64,000 nt of DNA from Dipteronia dyeriana (lineage: Eukaryota > Streptophyta > Magnoliopsida > Sapindales > Sapindaceae): contig CM065297.1 of assembly GCA_032871835.1 (NCBI GenBank), positions 95,129,052 through 95,193,051 of the forward strand, written 5' to 3'. The notes beneath the pieces are model-generated. The model saw nothing but the letters and a program-made list of their open reading frames with translations, was not told the origin of the DNA and searched no databases. Position 1 is the stretch's first letter. The number at the start of each line of letters is the position of its first letter. Positions 23,566-34,113 of this stretch are shown here, in pieces. Position numbers and translations under genes: made by a program.

Positions 23566-24230
23566 TCTATAACTAGTTGTTGTAATTTTCTAATGCTTAT
23601 ACATCAATAATCTCTCCTATATTTATAGTGACCTTGGATGCTCTACTCCATTAAAAAGAGTGAAACCTTCTCATGGTCTACTAAGTGTTATCCTAATTAA
23701 GTAAGTTTCCTAGTTAAGGATAAAGTCCTTATTGTACTAGGTCTCTATATTCCTTATTATACTAGGTATCATAAGATTTCCTAGTTAATTGAGGATATTT
23801 ATTCTTTAAATTAGGTATTTTAAGGTTTCCTAGCCAAAAACACATTCCTTATTAAACTAGGTTTTCCTAAATTTATTGAGACTAAAGATCCATCTGGATC
23901 ATGGGATATGTTACCTACACCAGACTAAAATTAGTCTTACCACATCCCATTACATGCTTCAAACAAGCTATTATAGCTTTACAATTATGAAATAACTATA
24001 ATATTAGATAACATCAATATATATATATATATAGTAATTATAAAGTGAGGTATACCTTACTTTAATTTTGGTAAGGGCCTTGATGAAATCATATCTATTT
24101 TTATGAATTTTAATCTTCTTCTTTTTTTATGGATGATAAGTTCATTGAATCTATTTATGAATAAAATTTGAGAATTTTTTAAGTACTAGAACTATTTTTT
24201 TAATTTTTTTTATATTTATCTCATTTTTTA
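23566..24230. other. AT-rich intergenic stretch
   Basis: No gene or clear element is visible. It contains several copies of a phrase around ttcctagttaa / cttattatactaggt between 23690 and 23870, and a short AT microsatellite near 24018. The last nine bases, 24222-24230, are the left target-site duplication of the MULE. Confidence 0.5.
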
Positions 24231-24345
24231 GGGTTCGAAAAATTATTGGCACTATTTGGGAGGGTGGAGGTGTTGTGCAAATATCACTACTTTACTAATG
24301 AATGTTTAAAAGACACCATTTAACGTGATCAAACGAAAATACCCC
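24231..24345 (+). repeat. MULE left terminal inverted repeat
   Basis: It runs from GGGTTCG at 24231 through atcactactttactaatgaa and gtttaaaagacacc near 24306 to cgaaaataccccg. The inner 50-60 bp pair with 32880-32950; the outermost bases are of the GGGTTC end type shared with the other family members. Confidence 0.75.
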
Positions 24346-24779
24346 GAATTATTGAAAAATATAGAAAATTGTGGTTTTCAAAGTAAGAGAAAAAGCAAGA
24401 GATATAAAGAAACAGACAGAAAGCTAATAGACAACAACAAAATTGACAGTGAAGTGACCGGATCGACAGTACACCAGTTTTTTTACGATCGACAGAGGTA
24501 AATTGAGTATTTTTTTTCTCATTTTTGTTGTTGATAACTTCCATTGCATGTTATACTTGTGTTTTGTTAACTGAAATTGTAGATTAGGTTTAAAATAGAG
24601 ATCCGAGAATGGTTGTGATTTAGATTATGGTTTGAAATGTGGTTGAAAATCTGTTGAGGAAGATGGAATTCTGGGTTAGCGAGACTTTTTGAAGGAGTTC
24701 TGAACTTTTTCTTAGTTGAATCGAGTTTTTTTTTATAGATATCCGAGCATTTTGTTGGTGAAAATAAGGTTTTGGTAAT

Positions 24780-25185
24780 TCGAGCTTTTTAAAAAAGGGA
24801 TCAAGCCTTTTTTGAAAGGAATCGGGTTTTTTTTTAAAGTGTTCGAGCTTTTTTTAAAAGAGATCGAGCTTTTTTTGAAAGAGTTCGAGCTTTTTTTGAA
24901 AGGGTTCGAGCTTTTTTTTTCATTGGACAAAGATTTTTTTTTCTCTGGTTCGAGTTTTTTTTTCTTTGTATTGAGCTTTTTTTTTCACTGGTTCGAGCGT
25001 TTTTTTATTTCAAATTATTGAGTTTTTTTTTGTGAACCCGAGCTTTTATAAAACATAATCGAGATTTTTTTTTGGATAATTTACGGTTGGGTTAGGTCCG
25101 AGATTATTTATCAAAGGCTTGAGCTTTTTTTTAAATTGGCTGAGACTTTTCATGTTTGATCCGAGCTTTTTTCAGTTTAATGAAG
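24780..25185 (+). repeat. Left subterminal array of TCGAGC-poly(T) motifs
   Basis: A phrase resembling tcgagctttttttgaaaggg recurs about every 20-30 bp, roughly a dozen times. Similar arrays sit near the other end (32090-32660) and fill the two deletion derivatives. Clustered subterminal motifs are often transposase-binding sites in DNA transposons; that role is inferred here. Confidence 0.8.
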
Positions 25186-25207
25186 TATTATTTCTATGAC
25201 ATTACAG

Positions 25208-25975
25208 ATGAGAAATAGGTTGAGGGATTTGCTTAAAACTCCAGAAGGAGACTGGTATGAGGGCAAATTGACTCGACACGACCATTTTGACGCCCTTGGC
25301 CATATAGACGAGGCACTGAATAGGGTCCCTGCAGAATTTGTTGATGAAGACAAGTGTCGGTTCATGGCGTCGTGTTTCGGGCATTTCCTGACGATGCATC
25401 GGGAGATGAAGTTTTCAGGTGGTGTTGTCCATCGTTTGCTTTTGAGTGAGCTGTATCATATGGGTCCAACAGATGAGATACAATTTATGTTAGGGAACAA
25501 GTCGGTGAGGTTTTTCAAGGTGGAATTTTGCCTCATCACCGGATTACGGTTTGGAGTTGTACCGGACACGAGCATGTATGCAGAAATGGAGAATGTCATA
25601 CATCAGCGGTAATTTCCTGCAGCCGATGAGGTTTTGTTCGAGGAAATAAGGGTTGTTCTTACCCTCGGAGAGTTTCAGGAAGCGTTCGATGCTGTGAAGC
25701 TCTATCTCATATATATGTTGAACTGGTTACTGTTGGGGGTGGATAAGATTTTCAAGATTCTAGTTTGGCAGTTTCAGTCGGTGGAGGACCTCGATGCGTT
25801 TGACACCTTCCCGTGTGGTGTCCACATGTACAGGCATTCCATTTATTGATTCAAGCTTGCGCTTTATGGGCGACGAGATGGGTTTGAGAGACATCAGCAG
25901 GAAAAGGGTGCTTACATACATACGGTGGAGACCTACAACATTTACGGTCTATCTCACGCCCTACTGCTAAGAACT
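25208..25975 (+). pseudogene. DUF1985 exon of the MULE-borne Ulp1-like gene
   Basis: A splice acceptor-like tract (ttctatgacattacag) precedes ATGAGAAATAGG. The translation shows the DUF1985 signature: LLLSELYHMGPTDEIQFML, then VRFFKVEFCLITGLRFG, then after a gap LLGVDKIFKI and VEDLDAFDTFPCG. DUF1985 is found almost only in plant MULE-associated Ulp1 proteins; its biochemical role is unknown. One frame runs the whole exon but is interrupted by TAA at 25610-25612 and TGA at 25847-25849. The reading continues HQQEKGAYIHTVETYNIYG after the second stop, which proves frame continuity. An alternative in-frame ATG lies four codons upstream, at 25196. Confidence 0.85.
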
Positions 25976-26048
25976 TTGAATTACAACATATACTTTACTG
26001 ATGGTGTCTTAAATGTTATGGATTCTTATCGTACTTATCTTTGATGTA

Positions 26049-26203
26049 GATATTTGCTTTCGAGGTGATCAGTGATTTGGCTCTCCAGTTCGGCAACCGG
26101 AGAGTTTCGGATATGTCTCCCCATATTTTGAAGTGGGAGTTGAGCAAACAACCGAGAGGGAAGAAGTTGACAAGATTTTCAAAGCCAGACTACGTATTTA
26201 ATT
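26049..26203 (+). pseudogene. Second exon of the Ulp1-like gene
   Basis: The frame reads IFAFEVISDLALQFGNRRVS and continues ILKWELSKQPRG to a probable donor near 26194 (gtattt). The pattern (aromatic-rich helix, then R-x-x-W-like motif) usually follows DUF1985 in this family. Exon borders are approximate. Confidence 0.6.
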
Positions 26204-26280
26204 TGTTAATGTTTATATTAGTTACTAAGTATACATTTACATTGTTCTAACTAAGATTTCAAATGTTTGCGATGACGAAA

Positions 26281-26617
26281 CAGGTGCCCACACTAGCTGA
26301 GATAGAGGCACCATACTATGCGGGGCTAAACGAGAGGGGGAGCCTGTATAAAGAAGAGGACCGGCCTCAGATTCTGCCTCTGGTCCCTGATCAGACTACC
26401 TTTGGAGGGAACAGTGGGATAGAAGGTGGGGGTTTTAAGGACATGGCCAGTGACAGTGAGGGATCTGTGCCCGAGGTTGAGGGTTTCAGGGCCAATGACA
26501 GTAGGGAATATCAGTCGGACCCTCAGCGAGAGAAGCATAGACCGGTTCGGTTTACCACCAGCACACCTATAACATCTACAGGGGGTTATCGTGGGGGCCA
26601 TAGACATGATGGAGAGG
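26281..26617 (+). pseudogene. Third exon of the Ulp1-like gene (acidic linker)
   Basis: The exon begins after cgaaacag with VPTLAEIEAPYYAGLNERG and runs through an acidic, low-complexity linker (SDSEGSVPEVEGFRANDS) to a strong splice donor, gag|gtaagt, at 26616-26622. No stop occurs in frame. The next exon opens after tgatttcag at 26697. Confidence 0.65.
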
Positions 26618-26697
26618 TAAGTTGAAATGAAAGTTTAGTTTTTTATTAACGCGACATGTTGATAGTTTTATACTAACAGTGTAGACATGATTTCAGG

Positions 26698-27545
26698 CCC
26701 CATGGAAAGATCTATTGAACGATGTGCGTGAAGCCTTCCGGAAGAGTGAAGAGGATCGACAACATCAACACTGGGAGCTACTGGATATGATCCAGAGGAG
26801 TGACAAGGATTAACAGCAACAACACCAAGTCTGAGGGCTTCAGGCACCGACGACGCAAACACAAAGGGATGGTCCACCACGTCTTGATCCAGACTTTAGT
26901 CCTGAAGACAGGACATGTGGGTATATGGGGGAGGGGGGACAGACAGAACATCTGGAAGTAGCGAGCACCCGTCAACCGAGGGGGCAGGTCCGGATAGTCA
27001 GGCTTAGTCTTGTACCAGTGATACAAGGCCTGCTACACATACAATAGTCTGGTCAGACCTCCTAGCAGTCTTATCTGGGTCGACCCAAACCCAGCTCCAC
27101 CAATCACCCAGCACATAGACCGAGCTCCAGAGCTCCCCCCCCACCACCGAGCGCATCGATCTAGCCGCAGCGGTCCCCTCCATCACCCACCATATCGATC
27201 TCGCAGCGGTACCTTCCATCATTCAGCACATCGATAGAGCTCTAGAGCTCTCACCCACATCTACCAACCACATCAATCCCGTAACGATCCCCTTCACCAA
27301 CCAGCACATAGGCCGAGCTCTAGAGCTCCCACCCACCTTCACCACCGAACACATTGATCCAGCCCAGAAAACGTATACTGAAGCGCGGGTGGCAGTTGTT
27401 GAGCCATTACACATATCCATGCCGCCTGAAGCTTGAGAACACGTCCCCAGTTTGTAAAACATATTTTTGACCCCCATGGACTAGTAGACACCGACCAGCT
27501 AGCGGCATACAAAGCCTTCAAGAAGAACATCAACGGGGAACTGTG
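26698..27545 (+). pseudogene. Linker exon with Pro-rich coding repeats, Ulp1-like gene
   Basis: The start APWKDLLNDVREAFRKSEED is followed by a stop at about 26812 and then degraded frames. From 27090 to 27375 the DNA has repeats of about 60-70 bp encoding variants of a short motif (HIDRALELPPT-like), with at least one frameshift between them. The end, HGLVDTDQLAAYKAFKKNI, resembles the segment just before the peptidase domain in MULE Ulp1 proteins, and a donor ct|gtgagt lies at 27541-27547. Confidence 0.55.
27090..27375 (+). repeat. Coding minisatellite in the Ulp1-like gene
   Basis: Imperfect units share cagcacatagaccgagctc, gagctctcaccca and caccaaccagcacat-like phrases, about four to five copies. 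In one frame they encode a repeated His-Ile-Asp/Gly...Leu-Glu-Leu-Pro-Pro motif. Confidence 0.65.
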
Positions 27546-27624
27546 AGTACAACTTCATCTATGAATTTGGTAGTGTTTTTATGTTTAATCAATTTTTTAT
27601 AAAGCTAATCCAATAATTAAACAG

Positions 27625-29307
27625 ATGTGATGTGGAAGTACTGGCACCAGTCGACGCCAAATAGTCCATACGGATACAGTCTAACTTTAAGGACTTGGAA
27701 GACACGGTACGTAGTTACGTGATTTTCAAATTAATGTTTGTTTAAAAAATGTTGTATTGCTAACAATTCATTACTTTTATATATTGTCAGCATATGGAGG
27801 CGTACCTCCATATTCTTTGGAAGTGTCAGCGAGGCTTCCACACTGTGTACAACCAGAGGATCAACGTATTGGATACACAATTCCATGTATGTATTTATAC
27901 CTATATTTTATCGCATATAGTTTTCAGGTTTTTTATTGTTGATAACTTCCTGTAAATTATTATATGTGCAGCCACTTATGATGTTGCAGTAGGAGAGAAT
28001 GATGCCTCGTGATTAGGGATGACAGCGGGTCAGGTTGGGGTGGGTTTTGTAAAATCCAAACCCTCACCTGTGAAAAAAAAAATCACCCATGCCCGTCCGC
28101 CCTCGAACCCGTATAGGTAAGCGGGTTCGTGGGCGGGGTTTGAACTCATGGGTTATGGATGCACCCATACCCTCACCCGCCAACCTACGAAACAATGTGA
28201 TTTGACAGGTGGATGATTCACCTGCGGGATACCCACAAACCCGCAACCCACGAATCCGCGAACCAGAGAATTATCATTTATAAATTTCCACATGTCATCA
28301 CCTATTTGATACTTAATTGAATTAAATTACCATTTGTAATTCCCTACTTGATACATTACAAAACAATAATAACCATAAAAATAAAACGACCAAAAATAAT
28401 TCAAAATGTCTATGTATGTTTATATACAAGTATTTTATTTATGCGGATTGACAGGTCCAACCCGCACCCGCCTGTAAACCCACTGGGTTTTTCATTAAAC
28501 GGGTTTACGGGTCCGTGGGTCGTAAATTTACTATCCACACCCGAACCTATAGAGTCGGGTTTGGGCGGGTGCCGTGAGTGCGGGTCAAATTGTCATCCCT
28601 ACTTGTGATGCTCACGAAGCTATGACCACAGCAAGGTGGAATGTGTTGCAGTCTCGATGGTTGGATGAGGATCTTCAGACGATCCGTAGAGCTACCACGA
28701 ATGGAAACCATTCATGGCACGATGTTGCCTTGGTGAGTGTTACACGGTGTAAATGATTTCAATTAAAAAAAATTCATATTTCCTTACACCTTCTGAATAC
28801 TATTACAAGTCCTGATACCGTGCAGTGTTGGGCACCAACATTGGCTTCTGGTGACCGTCGACCTAATTCTCTGGTAGCTGGAGATACTGGACCCCTAGAG
28901 ACAGGATGTCCCCGTGTATATCAGGAAGCAGCAGGTTCGCCCATTACGGTGGTTTTTACTGTCAATGTTGAATGACACGGGGTTCCACACTGCGTAACGA
29001 GGTGGTCTTCGGCTGTTTACTAGGGAAAATAAGCCCTTCACAGTCAGCGTGGTGTCCACTTCTATGGTCCCCTAACAAAAACTATCGTAAGACATTATTT
29101 TTCATTATATTGCTTATATTTCATTGAAAACGAATTGTAACGCGTGTAAATGTGTCCAATTGTAGGGGTAACTGTGGTCCCTATACACTGAGACTGATGG
29201 AGTACTTATTGGCGGATCGATGGCCTTTCGATTGGTCGGAGGATGACATGGGGATCATTCGAGAGAAAATTAATGTAGAGATTTTTTGCAACTCTAGACC
29301 CGCTTAG
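27625..29307 (+). pseudogene. C48 (Ulp1/SENP-type) peptidase domain, split over exons
   Basis: Exons with good splice borders cover the cysteine-protease domain related to SUMO proteases. Pieces: CDVEVLAPVDAK (27625-27703); HMEAYLHILWKCQRGFHTVY (27791-27890); AHEAMTTARWNVLQSRWLDE (28610-28732, interrupted by a MITE); HWLLVTVDLILW with the catalytic His, LEILDP with the probable Asp (28829-29088); and GNCGPYTLRLMEYLLADRW with the catalytic Cys (29166-29304). The stop is TAG at 29305-29307. Several stops (for example near 27661, 28877 and 28971) make it a pseudogene. Intact relatives occur in Kaonashi-type and similar plant MULEs; their function in transposition is unproven. Confidence 0.8.
28014..28601. 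mobile_element. hAT-type MITE inserted in an Ulp1 exon
   Basis: The 588-bp element starts TAGGGATGACA and ends TGTCATCCCTA, an exact 11-bp inverted repeat. Subterminal ACCCG/CGGGT motifs are abundant on both sides. The flanks ctcgtgat (28006-28013) and cttgtgat (28602-28609) form an 8-bp target duplication with one mismatch, the hAT length. It has no coding capacity. It splits an exon of the peptidase gene, so it arrived after that gene was in the MULE. Confidence 0.9.
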
Positions 29308-29494
29308 AGATTAGTTGTATAGTTGTTGTTGTAAATTTTTAATTTGTTGTAAAAAAAAATGTACAAAAACATTCTATTTCATTTTAAAAAAAATGTTTCT
29401 GTTTGAAGTGTCTTCCAAATTATTACAATGTAATACAATTCCAAATGTTTATAATGTCATCAATCGAAACATCGTCATTCATTCCCTATTACAT
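29308..29494. other. Short region between convergent MULE genes
   Basis: About 190 bp lie between the Ulp1-like stop and the 3' end of the transposase gene. It is AT-rich, with no feature beyond likely overlapping 3' untranslated ends. Confidence 0.5.
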
Positions 29495-31986
29495 TTCCTG
29501 TTAGGGCACGTCTGTTTGTTGTGTCCAACTGAATAACAGATGCTACACTTACGGCAGTTTTCCTCCGGAACAACTCTGCTTGGACCTTCATTAATAAAAG
29601 GTGGGTTAGAACACCTTCTGGAATTAAGACCCGATTGTCCGCATCTTCTACGCGATTCTACGGATGTTCTTTCCGAATATGAGACATTTCACCTTGCCCT
29701 CAGACATCCTGCTTGTCTCCTGAAGATTGGATTCAAAACCACCCGTTCAACGATATCATATGGCACTACCCATGTTGAAGGATGTCCAACCGGCATAATA
29801 GGAACCGAGTACGCATCAATAAGTGTCTATCTCTTGTAGTAGTCCGTACACAAGGATGTGAAATCCAAGTTTCACTCCCTGCAAAAATAATGAAAAGGAT
29901 GAGTTTGACGTTTCAGTAATATAAACCGTACACTAAAACTTATGATGTACCTTACGGCAACGAGTGTGTGAGAACATGGAAGTTGGTCCATTTGTAATTT
30001 GTTGCAAGTACATATCTTTCGTGCTAAGTCAACAGTCCACTATTTTCCAGACCACTTCACCGAGAATATGTTCCAGTCGACTGGATTTACGGTCATAAAA
30101 TCGCACTTCTCCACACGTTTTAGGATCACAAGATGTGTTGCGTCGGTTAACTGATGTCGTATGGACTGTGCAGCTCGATAGCGATCGTGAAACCACCGTT
30201 GTAGCATATTCCTAATGAACTCAGCCAGAGTCAACATAAGCAGTTATAGTGCAAATTTGAGGCATGAGTTTATGCATTCTGTAGCATTTGTTGTCATCAT
30301 CTTGTACCTTCTTTCGGGACAGTGTACACGGGACCACTTGCGTGGATCGACATCAATTACATAATCATATGTATTCTGGTGCAAGTTTCTTAACTCTTCC
30401 ATGTGCTGGTTATATTTCAACTTGGTGTACGTGCGAGCTGATTTGTCCATTATTGTGGCAACATCCTTTATGTGATATCGCTTCTTAATACTTTCAGAAA
30501 AGTGCCAGCAACATATGGTATTTGTGGCATAAGGGAACACTTTAGAAATCCCTGCTTCAATGCTTGCATGTCTATCGGAAATAAAAACCAGATCATCAAA
30601 ATGACCTAGGGCACCCTACAAGCAATTCAAAAACCACCCACATGAAATGTTGTTTTCTGAGTAGCCGTACTCAAAAGCAATTGGATACACTTCTTCATTC
30701 TCATCTTGTGCAGTTGCAACAAACATTGTACCCCCAAATCGTCCTGTCAAATGGGTACCATCAACGACAATAACTGGATGCATACTCGTCTGGAATCCTC
30801 TAAGTGAGGCACTAATCGACATGAAAAAATAGAGAAATTTACCATCTTCATCGCACTGTAAGTTAGTGATTGTGCCGGGATTTTTTGTTCCAAAACGTAA
30901 CTGAATGATGGAAACAGTTGGAAGGTTTCCTCATGCATTCCATAGGTCAGTGTCAATGCATAATCGAGGGCTTGATATGCCTTACTGTACATGATTTGGA
31001 TGCCGTACATTGTTTTCATATCGGTGATTATGTCCTTCGGATGCATTAGTCGACCATCCTATTGTTGAAGTCTAGGTGCAACCACTTCTCCAATTATAAC
31101 TGCACTAGCTTGTCGATGGCACCGGTGAATCTTCTACCAAGTTCCTGCTTCTACCTATACCAAACGAGTATGATTCTGCTCCTTGAATAACTCATTTTGT
31201 GGTATTATTAGAATCATCTGCAGTTACATTAGCCCAGACCTCGGAGGTCCTAGCTATATCTGGTACACTGGAACTAAATCTGTGAACACGTCTTGCAAGT
31301 CTTTCTGTTTGGACAGGTTTTCCATCGCCCTCATTGTTCCCTAAATTATCTACCGGATGATAATTTGCCCATTATCCACCTTATTAATCAGCCCAACATT
31401 CGATTATGTATTCTGCTCATTGTTAAGTCACTGTAGATCTCATTGTATTGGTGGTTGTACTGCCTACCATTCATCTTAATTTGACAACCAAAGACATCGT
31501 CGAATTGAGGTCCCACTATATCATCATGGTCGGCTACTTTCGGTGGGACACCACACATGTTTTCCCGACCGTCATACCACTTTTTTCTGTGAACAATTGG
31601 TTGCTTCCGCCTGACAATCAAAATTGTTGGGTGTTATCACGAGGAAGGATATCTTCACCAATGACACCTCTTACTGGCCTCTCAATTAGACTAACACATA
31701 CTTGAGGGATCACCCTATCTTTCCCTAGCTTAAACTGAACATCATCATCGTTTCTTATAAATGTACGACATGTAGTCCTAGGAACGATTGATAGAGACTA
31801 TAGATCATCACTATATTTGTTCTCATCATACTTCACAACGGTTTGCACGATCGACACCAGTTCGCCGTAAGTCATATTCTTTGACACATACAAACTTTGG
31901 TTATCGGAACCTAAAAATCTCTGACTTCCGTCGGGTAATTGCTCACATCGACCGTTGTAAGATATGATTATTCTCACCCAATCCAT
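29495..31986 (-). pseudogene. MULE transposase (MuDR-type), decayed
   Basis: The start is ATG at 31986, just after a splice acceptor (ttttcacag), opening MDWVRIIISYNGRCEQLPDG, the N-terminal PB1-like region of plant MULE transposases. The core follows: MHPKDIITDMKTMYGIQI (31046), then the DDE residues in VVDGTHLTGRFGG (near 30770), FISDRHASIE (near 30575) and TNATECINSCLK (near 30285), then a SWIM zinc finger CTCNKLQMDQLPCSH (near 29990). Two zinc-knuckle-like motifs end it, the last CSICYSVGHNKQTC near 29530. Stops at about 31798, 31640 and 30615 and several frameshifts disable it. The enzyme would cut and join the element ends. Confidence 0.85.
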
Positions 31987-32089
31987 TATCCTGTGAAAAT
32001 CATCATCACAGACCAATATTAAGAAAATAATATTTAATATTGAATTTAAAATTAATAAAGAATTCAATGAAAATCTTAAGTGTAAGCGA

Positions 32090-32660
32090 TCGAGTTTTTT
32101 TTGTACGGGATCGAGGTTTTTTTCTACATGATCGAGGTTTTTTTCTACATGATCGAGCTTTTTTGTAAGAGATCGAACTGTTTTTGTACATGATCTAGCA
32201 TTTTTTGTAAGGATCGAGCTTTATTTACATGATCGAGCTTCTTTTGTAAGGGATCGGGCTTTATTTCTACATGAGCGAGCTTTTTGACTAAGAGATCGAG
32301 CTTTTTTGTAAACGATCGAGTTTTTTTTTACTAAAAGAGCGTGCTTTTTTTGTGAGGGATCAAGCTTTTTTCTTAAGGGTTCGAGCTTTTTTAAATTATT
32401 ATTTTTGTGAGGGATCGAACATTTTTTGTGAGGGATCGAGCTTTTTCTTAAGGGTTCAGTTTTTTTTCCCAACATTATAAACTTGTTTGCACCAGTTAAA
32501 AAAAGCTTAGACCAATGTAAAAAAAAAGCTCGAAAAATTAAAAAAATCCTCAGACCAATTACAAAACGCTCCAAAACATTTCAAAAAAAGCTCGGATCAA
32601 TGTAACAAAATCTCGGACACATATACAACAGCTCGCAAACATATCAAAAAAAATGAGAAA
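32090..32660. repeat. Right subterminal array of TCGAGC-poly(T) motifs
   Basis: About 18 copies of phrases resembling gatcgagcttttttgtaaga run in the plus direction to about 32460. Then 32500-32660 has the reverse form (aaaaaaagctcgg). The array therefore switches orientation internally. It lies just upstream of the transposase gene and may also act as its promoter region. Confidence 0.75.
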
Positions 32661-32869
32661 AAATGTTTATACATGTCCATACATTGTTAAACCTCACAAA
32701 TGCATGGAAAAAGAATAAGATGATCAGAAATATTTGTTACCTTCTTACGTAATATCTCGAGACACAGGTTTTTTTTAGAGAGAGAGGAGTTGTAGATTGA
32801 CTTTTAGACAACTCTTTTGGAGAGAGAGAGAGAGTGGAGATGCCTTTAAAAAAATAAATAATCGATTAT

Positions 32870-32984
32870 TTTATAAGCATTTTCAGTAATTTAACATAAT
32901 ATGTGTCTTTTAAACTTAAGTTATTAAACTGGTGACATCATTACAATACACAATAAAAAAGGTGACATATCTCACCATTTCCAC
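32870..32984 (-). repeat. MULE right terminal inverted repeat
   Basis: On the minus strand it starts GTGGAAATGGTGAGATATG at 32984 and runs through aatgatgtcaccagtttaat to aagtttaaaagacacatat. The inner part mirrors 24285-24320. The outer end type matches 51017 and, more loosely, the minus strand at 35281. Confidence 0.75.
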
Positions 32985-32993
32985 CATTTTTTA

Positions 32994-33473
32994 ATGTCTT
33001 TATATGTAACAAAATCGAAATAAATAATCAAATATATATATATATATGAAATTTTTTATATAAGTGTGTACTGATAGAATTATATGAGAATATTGAATAT
33101 GAGCCACTCATTTTACATACTTTGATTTGGTATGTATACACTTGTCAAATATCTTTTATAATGATTAAATTCATTTAATGTCTTTATATAATTTCATCGG
33201 TGTGAACTGATAGAAAAAGAATCACATGTGATGATAGGAAAAGAATTATATATATCATATGTGGTGTGAGCTATGACGACTTGAATTTGGTACAACTAGA
33301 ATATAGGCTTTGTTTGGTGTTAGTTAATATATTTTATTATTTGCATAATCATTATTTTTTGTCATAACATTAAAGTTATATTTTACTGTGGTGGCATGCA
33401 TAGCATGATGTTAACAACAACTCTTAACAAATGCTGAGATCCTAAGTGAATCATTTTCACTTATTTAAAAAAC

Positions 33474-33506
<33 letters not shown>

Positions 33507-34104
33507 AATTGTTGTTTGCGTTAAAATTATTATTAATAAATACAATTTTTCCATCTAAAAAGTTAACATTTATAAAAGAAAAATTGAATTAAACATTATA
33601 GAATGTTTGATTATATAGTTATAGTTAATTGAAAATGTTTTTAAAAATTAATTCTAATTTTAAAGTATATTGCTACCAGATTTGTTTTTTATATTTCAAT
33701 TCCCCGAATATCTTTTTCAACAATTACTATTAGATGCACATTAGAATCCGAAAATATACAAAAATCAGTTTAAGCAAATAAAAATGAGAAAACATAAAAC
33801 TTTATGGAAAAGCCTTCTAATCTTCCAATTCACCTTCATCGCCGTTTTCTTCTTCTCCACCTATACACCCATCTTTTTCCTCCAAAAAATAATCAATAAA
33901 AGTTATTAAAAACAATTAAGAAAAAAACACAAGAATCCTAAATCTTCTTTAAGGGAGAACGGTGATCTACATTAACCGGGATCTCTCCTTTAATGAAAAC
34001 CCGATTTTTGTCTTTTAAGCTTTGAGTAACTATAATGTTAATATATATATAAGATTTCTTTTAAGCACATATAAGATTATTCATAAATTATAATTATTTG
34101 GGGA
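32994..34104. other. AT-rich intergenic stretch
   Basis: No gene is seen. A phrase around atttaatgtctttatata with gtgaactgatagaa recurs near 32990-33080 and 33175-33215. An AT microsatellite lies near 33473-33497. A phrase resembling ttaagggagaacggtgatct occurs near 33950, without coding support. Confidence 0.4.
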
Positions 34105-34113
34105 AAAATCTAA

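Larger units (their letters stand above)
24231..32984. mobile_element. Mutator-like element (MULE) with transposase and Ulp1 genes
   Basis: This is a complete 8.75 kb MULE. A perfect 9-bp target-site duplication, cattttttA, lies at 24222-24230 and 32985-32993, the length typical of Mutator insertions. The left end starts GGGTTCGAAAAATTATTGGC; the right end, on the minus strand, starts GTGGAAATGGTGAGATATG. The outer 50 bp differ, but the inner part of the inverted repeats shares the pattern TCAC-x-A-x-TTTAATAA and GTTTAAAAGACAC. Inside are an Ulp1-like gene (+) and a transposase gene (-) converging near 29400. Two smaller relatives at 34114 and 51017 have the same two end types. Both genes carry stops, so it cannot transpose unaided now. 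Confidence 0.9.
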
